A stretch of DNA of 64,000 bases from Sediminispirochaeta bajacaliforniensis DSM 16054 (GTDB taxonomy: Bacteria > Spirochaetota > Spirochaetia > DSM-16054 > Sediminispirochaetaceae), in assembly GCF_000378205.1 (NCBI RefSeq), contig NZ_KB899407.1, forward strand, positions 62,001-126,000, written 5' to 3'. Positions 41,812 to 49,894 of the stretch are shown piece by piece. Positions within the stretch are counted from its first letter, which is position 1; the number at the start of each line of letters is the position of its first letter. A model generated the notes under the pieces. The model was not told where the DNA came from and ran no database searches. It worked only from the letters and a program-made list of their open reading frames with translations. A program made the translations under genes and the position numbers.

Positions 41812-42222
41812 CTAATGCTCCGTGGATGCCAGCGCCAAATTTAACACCCGACCCAATTCAAGAATCGAATACGGCTTATATAAGAGATAAGAAACTCCTA
41901 TCGCCTTTGCCGAACTGATGATCTCTTCATCTACATGCCCCGTGGAAATGATCACAGGAAGCAAGGGGAAGGTTCTCCGAAAATAGCGGAAAAGTGCAAC
42001 CCCATCCATATCCGGCATTTGAAGATCGATAATAACCGCAGAGGGCGCTTTACCCTGCTCTTTTTCAACATAGTCGATCAAATCTCTGCCTGAGTCGAAA
42101 ACCTCCACATCATAACCACATGCAATGATCATTTTCCGTGCAACTTTCCGTAAGATGAGCTCATCATCGCAGAGAAGAATCAAACGACTTTTGTCGGTGC
42201 TAATGCCCTCGACTTGTGCCAC
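41812..42222 (-). CDS. single-domain response regulator
   Basis: 136 residues from a GTG start. One receiver domain: LCDDE acidic pair, phosphoacceptor Asp in VIIDLQMPDMDG, Thr in IISTGH and Lys in LLYKPYS. No output domain. The promoter (-10 TATTCT) ends six bases before the GTG and no Shine-Dalgarno sequence is present. It is the first of the three signalling genes, and its partner kinase is not in the window. Confidence 0.92.
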   Translation of the reverse strand: MAQVEGISTDKSRLILLCDDELILRKVARKMIIACGYDVEVFDSGRDLIDYVEKEQGKAPSAVIIDLQMPDMDGVALFRYFRRTFPLLPVIISTGHVDEEIISSAKAIGVSYLLYKPYSILELGRVLNLALASTEH

Positions 42223-42228
42223 AGTTCC

Positions 42229-42257
42229 AGAATAGGAAGGAGGAGCAAGGAAGTCAA
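42229..42257 (-). promoter_or_regulatory. promoter of the response regulator operon
   Basis: Reverse strand: TTGACT (42257-42252), 17-base spacer, TATTCT (42234-42229), six bases, GTG at 42222. Confidence 0.6.
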
Positions 42258-42272
42258 CAGGGTGTTTGTAGT

Positions 42273-43061
42273 CTACCGGTAGGAATGGAGTCCGCTGGCG
42301 AGAAAATTAACTCCAAGAAAAGTAAAAAGCGCAAGTGCAAAACCGAGAACCAAAACGGCCATGGGAAAAGCTCCCCGACGCTTTCTTCCTAGCCGAATAT
42401 GAAGATACAGGGTGTAAACAAGCCAGGTCACCAAGGCCCAAATCTCTTTAGGATCCCACCCCCAGAATCGGCCCCAGGCATACTGAGCCCAGATGGCCCC
42501 GAACAGAAGCGCTCCCAAAGTATAAACGGGATAACCGAGAGCAACAGCAGCCGAGGCAACGGCTTCAGCCTTATTCTTCGTTTCCGGTCGTCTCGCAAGA
42601 AACCAGGTGATTGCTGCAGCAAAGGAGACGGCGAAGGCGGCTTCACCGAGAAAACTGAAAGAAACATGCAGTACGAGCCAACCGGACCGGAGAGCCGGAA
42701 CCGGATAGGAAAGAGAAGAAGGGGCAAGAGGGCTGGAGGCAAGGGCAAGAAGTACCGCAGCCACCAAGAAGCCCCAGAGCCTGATCATCCGGGATGCCCG
42801 CTCTCCCTTTCTCATCATAAAGAGGGTCAAGCCACCGATTGCCCCGGAGAAAAAGGTCAAACCTTCATACATACCGGTCAACGCAGGAAAACCGATGGAA
42901 AATGAACGCCAAAGAAGGAGGATGAGAAGCAAAAGCACGGCTATGGCTGCAAGAATACGGGCGATCAGATCGCAAAAAATAGTAGCGCGTTTTGTAAAGA
43001 GAGAGCAAGCAGATACGGCTGTTGCCGCAAGAAACAAGAAAAAAGAGAGGGTAGCGTTCAT
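42273..43061 (-). CDS. ccsA: CcsA/ResC-like cytochrome c biogenesis protein
   Basis: 262 residues with about eight membrane segments. The tryptophan-rich haem-handling WWD motif is readable (WGRFWGWDPKEIWALVTW), with flanking His residues in the membrane helices. With ResB it forms the system II synthase that exports haem and attaches it to apocytochrome c. The start overlaps the ResB stop by four bases. The presence of system II implies at least one c-type cytochrome in this organism; none is seen in the window. Confidence 0.93.
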   Translation of the reverse strand: MNATLSFFLFLAATAVSACSLFTKRATIFCDLIARILAAIAVLLLLILLLWRSFSIGFPALTGMYEGLTFFSGAIGGLTLFMMRKGERASRMIRLWGFLVAAVLLALASSPLAPSSLSYPVPALRSGWLVLHVSFSFLGEAAFAVSFAAAITWFLARRPETKNKAEAVASAAVALGYPVYTLGALLFGAIWAQYAWGRFWGWDPKEIWALVTWLVYTLYLHIRLGRKRRGAFPMAVLVLGFALALFTFLGVNFLASGLHSYR

Positions 43062-43690
43062 GATGCCTCCAGAAGCGATCGCAATTTCGGAACATAGGTC
43101 ATACCCATCCCCATTACCATAAAAGCAATGGAGATAAAGGCAAGGGGAGAAGATGGATCTTTTACCGCAAGGAGAACACTCACGGCACCTCGTTCGCTTT
43201 CCTGCCAGGATGACTGGTATATCAAATAAGGGCCAACGCGGGCCGGATGGTTAACCCGCACCTCCGCATTTTTTGTCTCTCCCCCCTTGGAAGATACGAC
43301 AAGCGCCGAAACCCATTCTTTCGGTGCCCCGTTTTCATAATGTTCTATTCGAAATTCCTCGAGAACGACCACATGCGTCTCATCAAGGCGGGCCGCCTCA
43401 CCGGGTGAAAGCGCAACCTGCCCTTCCCAACGGCCGAATAACGAAATCAACCCTGATATGATCATCAGAATAAGCGCAATATGGACCAGATCAGGACCGA
43501 CATGCCACATCTGACGTCCCGAAATCTCTCGGTACAAACGGTATGCCGTACACGAAACTAAATTCAGAGCGAACAAGCCAAGGGGAACCAAAAAGAAAGG
43601 AAAGCGAAAAGCCTCGGATCCTTTTCCTGTAATGCCGGAAACAGCAGCATAAAGGGCAAGGAAAATGATAAGGATGAGAGCGAGTTTCAT
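43058..43690 (-). CDS. ResB-like cytochrome c biogenesis protein (short form)
   Basis: 210 residues from the ATG at 43690; a longer frame to 43876 overlaps the NusG II gene and is rejected. Membrane segments near 4-22, 33-52, 70-90 and 185-203 flank an extracytoplasmic domain of about 90 residues. A His is at HVGPDLVHIALILM. ResB proteins are often 400-550 residues, so this is a compact form similar to those of epsilonproteobacterial and spirochaetal type. No Shine-Dalgarno sequence is seen; translation is probably coupled to the upstream gene. Confidence 0.82.
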   Translation of the reverse strand: MKLALILIIFLALYAAVSGITGKGSEAFRFPFFLVPLGLFALNLVSCTAYRLYREISGRQMWHVGPDLVHIALILMIISGLISLFGRWEGQVALSPGEAARLDETHVVVLEEFRIEHYENGAPKEWVSALVVSSKGGETKNAEVRVNHPARVGPYLIYQSSWQESERGAVSVLLAVKDPSSPLAFISIAFMVMGMGMTYVPKLRSLLEAS

Positions 43691-43706
43691 GGAGCGCAAA
43701 ATTTTT

Positions 43707-44099
43707 TTAATAACTAAGAAAGTCAATTGAAGCTTCCTTCGACGAATTGTCCTCAATGGCAGCAAGGACCTTATTGGGAAGGCAGGCGGTCCATTCACCG
43801 GGATTCTCAAGCCACCCATAGGCAACACATATCTTATCTCGACACGGAGAATCGACAAATCGGGCCCGCCCGTCACGTATCTCTATGGTGGTTGTGCCCA
43901 GAGGGCCTTTTACCTCAATGATGCGGTCCTGGTCGAGAGGATAGACAAAGGTACGGCCCTCACTCTGAACAAGCAGACGAGCAGCGCTCCCCTTGCCTCC
44001 GTACACCTCAATGGAAATCAAAACGATAACAAGTACCGCTATAATGATAATGACCGCGTCCAAAGGACGCGGCCACCGTTTCAGCCGGGTGGTATTCAT
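43707..44099 (-). CDS. exported NusG domain II (DUF1312) protein
   Basis: 130 residues with one N-terminal membrane segment (about 14-32), then a NusG domain II: RIIEVKGPLGTTTIEIRDG, SPCRDKIC and the ACLPNKVLA segment with a third Cys. These free-standing exported NusG II domains often accompany redox or flavin-related membrane genes, and their function is not established. Here it is 16 bases upstream of resB. The three Cys are of interest next to cytochrome c maturation genes. A weak TAGAGT box ends six bases before the ATG. Confidence 0.88.
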   Translation of the reverse strand: MNTTRLKRWPRPLDAVIIIIAVLVIVLISIEVYGGKGSAARLLVQSEGRTFVYPLDQDRIIEVKGPLGTTTIEIRDGRARFVDSPCRDKICVAYGWLENPGEWTACLPNKVLAAIEDNSSKEASIDFLSY

Positions 44100-44118
44100 A
44101 CCACGACTCTACCACAAA

Positions 44119-45990
44119 TCAGAGAGCTTTCTCCAGAATGCGGTTGAGATGCTTTACAAATTCGGCAGGTTTTTTTAATTCGACCCCTTCGATCAACAAT
44201 GCCTGATCAAGCAAAAGCTGGGCAACATCATCGATCAGAGAATCATCACCGGAGGATTCAAGCCCTTTGACTATGGGATGAGTGGGATTTACCTCAAGAA
44301 TAGGTTTGAACTCGGGCATGTTTTTCTGTCCCATCGCCTTGAGCATCTGCTGAAGCTGAGCCGTGGGATCATCCTCGTCGGCCACGATACAGGAAGGGCT
44401 GTCGGAGAGACGGGTGGAGGCGACAACATCCTTAACGCGATCACCAAGAGCCTTTTTTAGTTTTTCCATCAAAGGCTTTGCCGATTCTTCAGTTTTCTTA
44501 TCGTCGTCACTTTTCAGGTCGTCTGCGGCACCTGTGCGATTGACAGCCTTTAATTCCACATCGTTAAATTTGCCGATGGAAGGTACCACGATCTCGTCAA
44601 TCTCATCATTCATGACGAGAACCTCGATACCCTTCCCCTTATAGGCCTCAAGAAGCGGGCTGCTGCGAAGGGTTTCTTCATCACCTCCGGTAATGTAATA
44701 GATCGCCTTCTGATCTTCTTTCATGCGCTCCTTGTATGCGGCAAGGCTGGTAAAGCCTTCTTGAGATGTTGACTTAAAGCGAACAAGTTCCAACAGAAGA
44801 TCCCGGTTGGCGAAATCAGAATAGAGCCCCTCTTTCAATGGCCTGTTATACTCGGTAATAAACTCGTTGTATGTTTCGGGATTGTTCTCGGCCAGGCTTT
44901 TAAACTCACCCAAAACCTTCTTAACCGATGCGGTCCTGATACTGTTCAGAACCCTGTTCTGCTGAAGAATTTCCCGGCTTACATTCAAGGGCAGATCCTC
45001 GGAATCAATCACGCCACGAAGGAAGCGAAGATAGGTAGGCATCAACTCCTTTTCATCATCGGTAATGAAGACCCGCTTCACATAGAGCTTCACACCGGGA
45101 CGGTAATCAGCCTGATAGAGATCAAAGGGAGCATGCTTGGGAACAAAAAAGAGGGTCGTGTACTCAAGGGTTCCTTCCGCTCTTGTATGGATATAGAGAA
45201 GAGGCTCCTCGCTGTCGTGACCGATGCTTTTGTAGAACTCGTGATAATCTTCATCGGTAAGCTCATTTTTGGGACGCTTCCAGAGTGCCGCGGCACTATT
45301 GATCTGCTCCCGCTTATGTTCGATCTCTCCAGTCTCTTTACCTTTATCGTCGTATTTCTTTTGGTCGTAGCTAAGAAAAATCGGAAAAGGAATATGATTG
45401 GAATACTTCTTCACCAGTTGATCAATCTCCCAACGGCTGGCGTATTCCACACCTTCGTCGTTCAGGAAAAGCGTAATAGTCGTCCCGGGCTCCTCACGCT
45501 GTCCCTCTTCAATGGTAAAATTGCTCTTCCCATCGCTTTTCCATATCCACGCCTGTTCCTCTCCTGCCTTCCGCGTCAGGACTTCCACCCTGTCGGCAAC
45601 CATGAAGCAGCTGTAAAAGCCGACTCCGAATTGACCGATCAGGTTTGCATCCTTTTTTGCATCCCCCGACAGCTGATCGATAAAGGCCTTGGTTCCGGAT
45701 CGGGCAATGGTACCAAGCTGGTTGGTGAGATCTTCTTTATTCATACCAATCCCGTCATCGGATATGGTAATCGTCTTGGAAGGGCTCTCCTGGAAGGAAA
45801 TATCGATTTTTGGATCAAAGGCAATTTCCTTATAGGCGTCATCCGTAAGGGTGAGGTATTTCAGCTTATCCAGCGCATCGGAAGCATTGGATACCAACTC
45901 CCGCAAAAATATCTCCTTATGTGAGTAAAGGGAGTGGATGATGAGGTGAAGAAGCTGTGACACCTCAGTCTTAAATGTGTGCTTTGACAT
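44119..45990 (-). CDS. htpG: molecular chaperone HtpG (Hsp90)
   Basis: 623 residues from the ATG at 45990 (GGAGA seven bases upstream); a longer frame to 46062 runs through the promoter and is rejected. The GHKL ATPase domain (about 1-220) has LVSNASDALDKL, SDDGIGM and GQFGVGFYSCF. Middle and C-terminal dimerisation domains follow at normal length. It is a cytosolic ATP-dependent chaperone. The NusG II gene follows after 19 bases and may be read through. Confidence 0.97.
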   Translation of the reverse strand: MSKHTFKTEVSQLLHLIIHSLYSHKEIFLRELVSNASDALDKLKYLTLTDDAYKEIAFDPKIDISFQESPSKTITISDDGIGMNKEDLTNQLGTIARSGTKAFIDQLSGDAKKDANLIGQFGVGFYSCFMVADRVEVLTRKAGEEQAWIWKSDGKSNFTIEEGQREEPGTTITLFLNDEGVEYASRWEIDQLVKKYSNHIPFPIFLSYDQKKYDDKGKETGEIEHKREQINSAAALWKRPKNELTDEDYHEFYKSIGHDSEEPLLYIHTRAEGTLEYTTLFFVPKHAPFDLYQADYRPGVKLYVKRVFITDDEKELMPTYLRFLRGVIDSEDLPLNVSREILQQNRVLNSIRTASVKKVLGEFKSLAENNPETYNEFITEYNRPLKEGLYSDFANRDLLLELVRFKSTSQEGFTSLAAYKERMKEDQKAIYYITGGDEETLRSSPLLEAYKGKGIEVLVMNDEIDEIVVPSIGKFNDVELKAVNRTGAADDLKSDDDKKTEESAKPLMEKLKKALGDRVKDVVASTRLSDSPSCIVADEDDPTAQLQQMLKAMGQKNMPEFKPILEVNPTHPIVKGLESSGDDSLIDDVAQLLLDQALLIEGVELKKPAEFVKHLNRILEKAL

Positions 45991-46032
45991 AAACAGATCT
46001 CCTGAATTCAGTTTTTTCTTGAGGTTGAAGAA

Positions 46033-46062
46033 AATATACTGATAATCCTCTTCGATCGGCAA
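46033..46062 (-). promoter_or_regulatory. htpG promoter candidate
   Basis: Reverse strand: TTGCCG (46062-46057), 18-base spacer, TATATT (46038-46033). No CIRCE element is seen. Confidence 0.4.
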
Positions 46063-46071
46063 ATTCCGAGA

Positions 46072-46101
46072 TTGGATTGTTCGGAAAAAAACTGCTATGA
46101 T
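46072..46101 (+). promoter_or_regulatory. promoter of the CorC-type gene
   Basis: TTGGAT at 46072-46077, 18-base spacer, TATGAT at 46096-46101. The ATG at 46113 is 11 bases further, leaving almost no leader. Confidence 0.5.
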
Positions 46102-46112
46102 AATAAAACTCT

Positions 46113-47375
46113 ATGACCATTCCACTATGTACATTAATAGTACTCATTTTTTTATCCGCGGTTTTTTCTTCCACGGAAACAGCCTTTACCAGTTTGTCCA
46201 TCGTGCAACTCCAGCTCCTTTCCAGCAGGCAGGGGAAAGCAGGAAAATTGGTTGCACATCTATCAAAGCGGCCGGATACGCTGCTGACGACCATCCTTTT
46301 CGGAAATAATCTGGTAAATATTGCGGCTTCTGCATTGGCCACTCAGCTTACCATCAGGATTTTCGGTAGTGCAGCCGTCGGCATCATGACAGGAGTTCTT
46401 ACCCTCGTCATTCTGATCTTTGCCGAAGTTACCCCAAAACAGATAGCAATTATCCACAACGAACGGATATGCCTCGCCATGGCCTATCCGATCCGCATAC
46501 TTTCCATCATCCTGCTGCCCTTCATCGCCATGATCGGTACCATCAGCATGGCCATTACCAAGCTGTTTACACCGAAAGAACGCAGTTCAAAAATCAGCTT
46601 GGAAGGGATCCTCCACATGGTGAGCCTTGCGGAACATGAGGGAGTGGTTGAGGATTACGAGACAAGGATGGTCCGCGGCGTCTTCCGTTTCAACGATATA
46701 ACCGTTGGTTCGATTATGACCCACAGGACGGATCTCTTTCTCGTCGACCAGGAAGTAACGATTAAGGAGCTGCTTCCCAAAATCATCGAAAACGGCTTCA
46801 GCAGAATCCCTGTTTACCAGGAAGATCCCGAACATGTGGTCGGAATTCTTTTATACCGGGACATCATGGAAACTCTGTCGGAAGGAGCAGATGAAGCACG
46901 AAAGCGTAAGGCAAAAGAGTTGATGGTCGAGCCGATTTTTGTCTTTGAAAACCGGAAAGTAAGCGAACTCTTTTTTCAATTCAAAAAAGAAAAGCTGAAT
47001 CTTGCGGTAGTCATGGATGAATATGGAGGTTTGGCAGGAGTGGTCACGCTTGAAGATATTGTCGAGGAACTTTTCGGTGAGCTCTACGATGAAAATGAGA
47101 TAAAGGGGTTTGAGAAGATTACCCAAATCGAACCGGGACGTTTCAGAATCATGGGAGACACCAGCCTTCTACAAATGACCGACCGCTTCGACGTGGTCTT
47201 ACCCCACAGCAAGTATGTCCAAACCATTGCGGGATTTCTGACCGAATACCTTGGAATAATTCCGGAAAAGGGACAGCGGATAGATACCGGAGCAGGGTGT
47301 TTTACCATCGAAAGTCGTAGCGGCAACAGAATCGAGTCACTTATATTCGAACCGGCCGAAAAGGAAGAAGAATAG
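46113..47375 (+). CDS. CNNM/CorC-type membrane protein (DUF21-CBS-CorC_HlyC)
   Basis: 420 residues in the standard order: DUF21 membrane domain (about 1-185, four hydrophobic stretches, [11 protein letters not shown]), two CBS domains (about 205-320, [11 protein letters not shown] and [17 protein letters not shown]), and a C-terminal CorC_HlyC domain. Homologues are implicated in magnesium or other cation efflux; older annotations call them hemolysins. It sits at the inner membrane. There is no Shine-Dalgarno sequence. Confidence 0.93.
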   Translation: MTIPLCTLIVLIFLSAVFSSTETAFTSLSIVQLQLLSSRQGKAGKLVAHLSKRPDTLLTTILFGNNLVNIAASALATQLTIRIFGSAAVGIMTGVLTLVILIFAEVTPKQIAIIHNERICLAMAYPIRILSIILLPFIAMIGTISMAITKLFTPKERSSKISLEGILHMVSLAEHEGVVEDYETRMVRGVFRFNDITVGSIMTHRTDLFLVDQEVTIKELLPKIIENGFSRIPVYQEDPEHVVGILLYRDIMETLSEGADEARKRKAKELMVEPIFVFENRKVSELFFQFKKEKLNLAVVMDEYGGLAGVVTLEDIVEELFGELYDENEIKGFEKITQIEPGRFRIMGDTSLLQMTDRFDVVLPHSKYVQTIAGFLTEYLGIIPEKGQRIDTGAGCFTIESRSGNRIESLIFEPAEKEEE

Positions 47376-47394
47376 CCTCGTAAGCATAGGCTCA

Positions 47395-47423
47395 TTGACG
47401 CACACCGATCGTGACGATATCAT
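47395..47423 (+). promoter_or_regulatory. leuS promoter
   Basis: TTGACG at 47395-47400, 17-base spacer, TATCAT at 47418-47423, seven bases, ATG at 47431. Confidence 0.55.
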
Positions 47424-47430
47424 GGCGATT

Positions 47431-49842
47431 ATGAGCAAATATCCCTTCGCAGATATCGAGAAAAAATGGCAGGATTACTGGGAACGTAATAAGAGTTTTC
47501 ACGTTGTTGAAGATCCTGCAATTCCGCCGGAAAAGCGGGTTTATGTCCTTGATATGTTTCCCTATCCCTCCAGTCAAGGGCTCCATGTCGGCCATCCGGA
47601 AGGCTATACCGCCACCGACATATATTGCAGATACTTGAGGATGAACGGTTATAACGTCCTACACCCTATGGGTTTCGACTCTTTTGGTCTACCGGCGGAA
47701 AATTATGCCATCAAGACCGGTACGCACCCGAAGGCCACCACCGAATCAAATATCAATATGTTCCGCTCCCAGATTAAGCGGCTGGGGTTTTCTTACGACT
47801 GGGATCGGGAAATATCAACCCATAAAATCGAGTACTACCGCTGGACTCAGTGGATATTTCTTCAGCTCTTCAAAAAAGGATTGGCGTACGAAGCTCAGAC
47901 ACCGATCAACTGGTGTCCATCCTGCAAAACGGGGCTTGCCAACGAAGAGGTAAAAGAGGGGAAATGCGAGCGTTGCGGTGCTCAGGTGACAAGAAAGAAT
48001 ATCCGACAGTGGATTCTCAAGATCACCAACTATGCCGATCAGCTTCTTGAGGGATTAGAGGACCTCAACTGGTCGGAGGCGATCAAAACGATGCAACGAA
48101 ACTGGATCGGTCGCAGCGAAGGGGCCGATGTGGTCTTCACTGTCGAAGGTACCGAGGACGAAATAACGGTCTATACGACCCGTCCCGACACCCTTTTCGG
48201 AGCAACCTATATGGTTCTCGCTCCCGAACATCCGCTGGTCGCAAAAATCACCACAGAGGGGCAGAAGGCTGCGGTACAAGCATACCTGGATGAAGCGGCA
48301 AAGAAATCGGATCTTGAAAGAACCGATCTTGCAAAAGATAAAACCGGTGTTTTTTCCGGTGCCTATGCCGTCAATCCTGTCAACGGAGAGAAAATTCCGG
48401 TATGGATTGCGGACTACGTTCTGATATCATACGGTTCCGGTGCCATTATGGCGGTCCCGGCCCATGACCAGCGAGACTGGGAGTTTGCAAAAAAGTTCGC
48501 TATCCCGATTATTCGCGTTCTCGAAGGCGGCGATATCGAATCCGAAGCCTATACAGGTGACGGTATTCATGTCAATTCCGGCTTTCTCGACGGCCTCGGC
48601 AAGGAAGAAGCCATTGCCAAGATGCTCGACTGGCTCGAAGAACGAAAGCTGGGCAAACGCTCTATCAACTACAAGCTCAGGGACTGGATCTTCAGCCGTC
48701 AGCGCTACTGGGGTGAGCCGATTCCCATCGTACACTGTCAAAAGTGCGGTGTAGTTCCGTTGTCGGAAGAAGAGCTGCCCCTGACCCTTCCGGAGGTCGA
48801 AAGCTATGCGCCGACAGGAACCGGAGAATCGCCCCTTGCCGCCATTGATGAATGGGTCAATACAACCTGTCCGAAATGCGGGGGACCGGCAAAACGGGAA
48901 ACAAACACCATGCCCCAGTGGGCCGGTAGCTGCTGGTACTATCTTCGCTATCTTGATCCGCATAACGATAAAGCGTTTGCCTCACGGGACAAGATCGATT
49001 ACTGGATGCCGGTTAATCTCTACGTCGGAGGTGCCGAACATGCGGTACTGCACCTCCTCTACAGCCGCTTCTGGCACAAGGTGTTGCATGAAATCGGCGC
49101 CGTTAATACCACCGAGCCCTTTCAGCGCCTGGTCAATCAGGGCATGATCCTGGGAGAAGGGGGCGTCAAGATGTCCAAGAGCCTCGGTAATGTCATTAAT
49201 CCCGATGATATTATCAAGGAATACGGTGCCGATTCGATGCGGGTCTATGAGATGTTCATGGGACCGCTGCAGGTTTCAAAGCCGTGGTCGACCAACGGAT
49301 TGGCAGGTGTCCACCGCTTTCTCGACCGAGTCTGGCGCCTTGGGGAACGGGATGTGATCGATGGTCCTGCCCCTGATGATCAGAGAAAGGTACTTCATCA
49401 GACCATCCGTAAGGTGAGCCAGGATACCGCCGCCCTGGAGTTTAACACGGCAATCGCTCAGATGATGATTTTCATCAATGAGATGTTCAAAAGTGAGAAA
49501 CTGTACCGGGAAATATGGGAGCCCTTTGTGTTGATTATTGCTCCATATGCTCCCCATCTTGCCGAAGAACTCTGGGACCGTCTCGGTCATAACGAAACGC
49601 TGGCCTACGAGCCATGGCCCCAGTGGGACGAAGCATTGTGCCAGGAAAATGAAACCGAAGTTGTTTTTCAGGTAAACGGAAAGGTGCGGGCTAAGTGTAT
49701 GCTTCCCGTCGGTATGGCAAAAGAAGAACTTGAAAAGCAGGCCATGGCCAACGAACGGATACAAGAGCTGATCGACGGGAAAAGGGTAATCAAGGTGATT
49801 GCCGTTCCCGATAAGCTGGTCAATATTGTTATCGGCACATAA
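47431..49842 (+). CDS. leuS: leucyl-tRNA synthetase
   Basis: 803 residues, class Ia, bacterial-type. HIGH is HVGH (GLHVGHPEG), KMSKS is VKMSKSLGN. Zinc ribbons (CPSC/CERC and CPKC) and the CP1 editing domain are present with its conserved [14 protein letters not shown] segment. Of the possible starts, the ATG at 47431 ([13 protein letters not shown]) gives the normal family N-terminus and lies at the predicted transcription start. A TTG at 47395 and an ATG at 47422 fall in the promoter. It charges tRNA-Leu and edits mischarged products. Confidence 0.96.
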   Translation: MSKYPFADIEKKWQDYWERNKSFHVVEDPAIPPEKRVYVLDMFPYPSSQGLHVGHPEGYTATDIYCRYLRMNGYNVLHPMGFDSFGLPAENYAIKTGTHPKATTESNINMFRSQIKRLGFSYDWDREISTHKIEYYRWTQWIFLQLFKKGLAYEAQTPINWCPSCKTGLANEEVKEGKCERCGAQVTRKNIRQWILKITNYADQLLEGLEDLNWSEAIKTMQRNWIGRSEGADVVFTVEGTEDEITVYTTRPDTLFGATYMVLAPEHPLVAKITTEGQKAAVQAYLDEAAKKSDLERTDLAKDKTGVFSGAYAVNPVNGEKIPVWIADYVLISYGSGAIMAVPAHDQRDWEFAKKFAIPIIRVLEGGDIESEAYTGDGIHVNSGFLDGLGKEEAIAKMLDWLEERKLGKRSINYKLRDWIFSRQRYWGEPIPIVHCQKCGVVPLSEEELPLTLPEVESYAPTGTGESPLAAIDEWVNTTCPKCGGPAKRETNTMPQWAGSCWYYLRYLDPHNDKAFASRDKIDYWMPVNLYVGGAEHAVLHLLYSRFWHKVLHEIGAVNTTEPFQRLVNQGMILGEGGVKMSKSLGNVINPDDIIKEYGADSMRVYEMFMGPLQVSKPWSTNGLAGVHRFLDRVWRLGERDVIDGPAPDDQRKVLHQTIRKVSQDTAALEFNTAIAQMMIFINEMFKSEKLYREIWEPFVLIIAPYAPHLAEELWDRLGHNETLAYEPWPQWDEALCQENETEVVFQVNGKVRAKCMLPVGMAKEELEKQAMANERIQELIDGKRVIKVIAVPDKLVNIVIGT

Positions 49843-49862
49843 TCGCAAAAAAGCTTGATGTC

Positions 49863-49894
49863 GCCCCTGCCGAAAGCGGCAGGGGCTTTTTTTT
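49863..49894 (+). terminator. terminator after leuS
   Basis: 10-bp stem GCCCCTGCCG (49863-49872) with 49877-49886, four-base loop, eight T. Confidence 0.93.
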
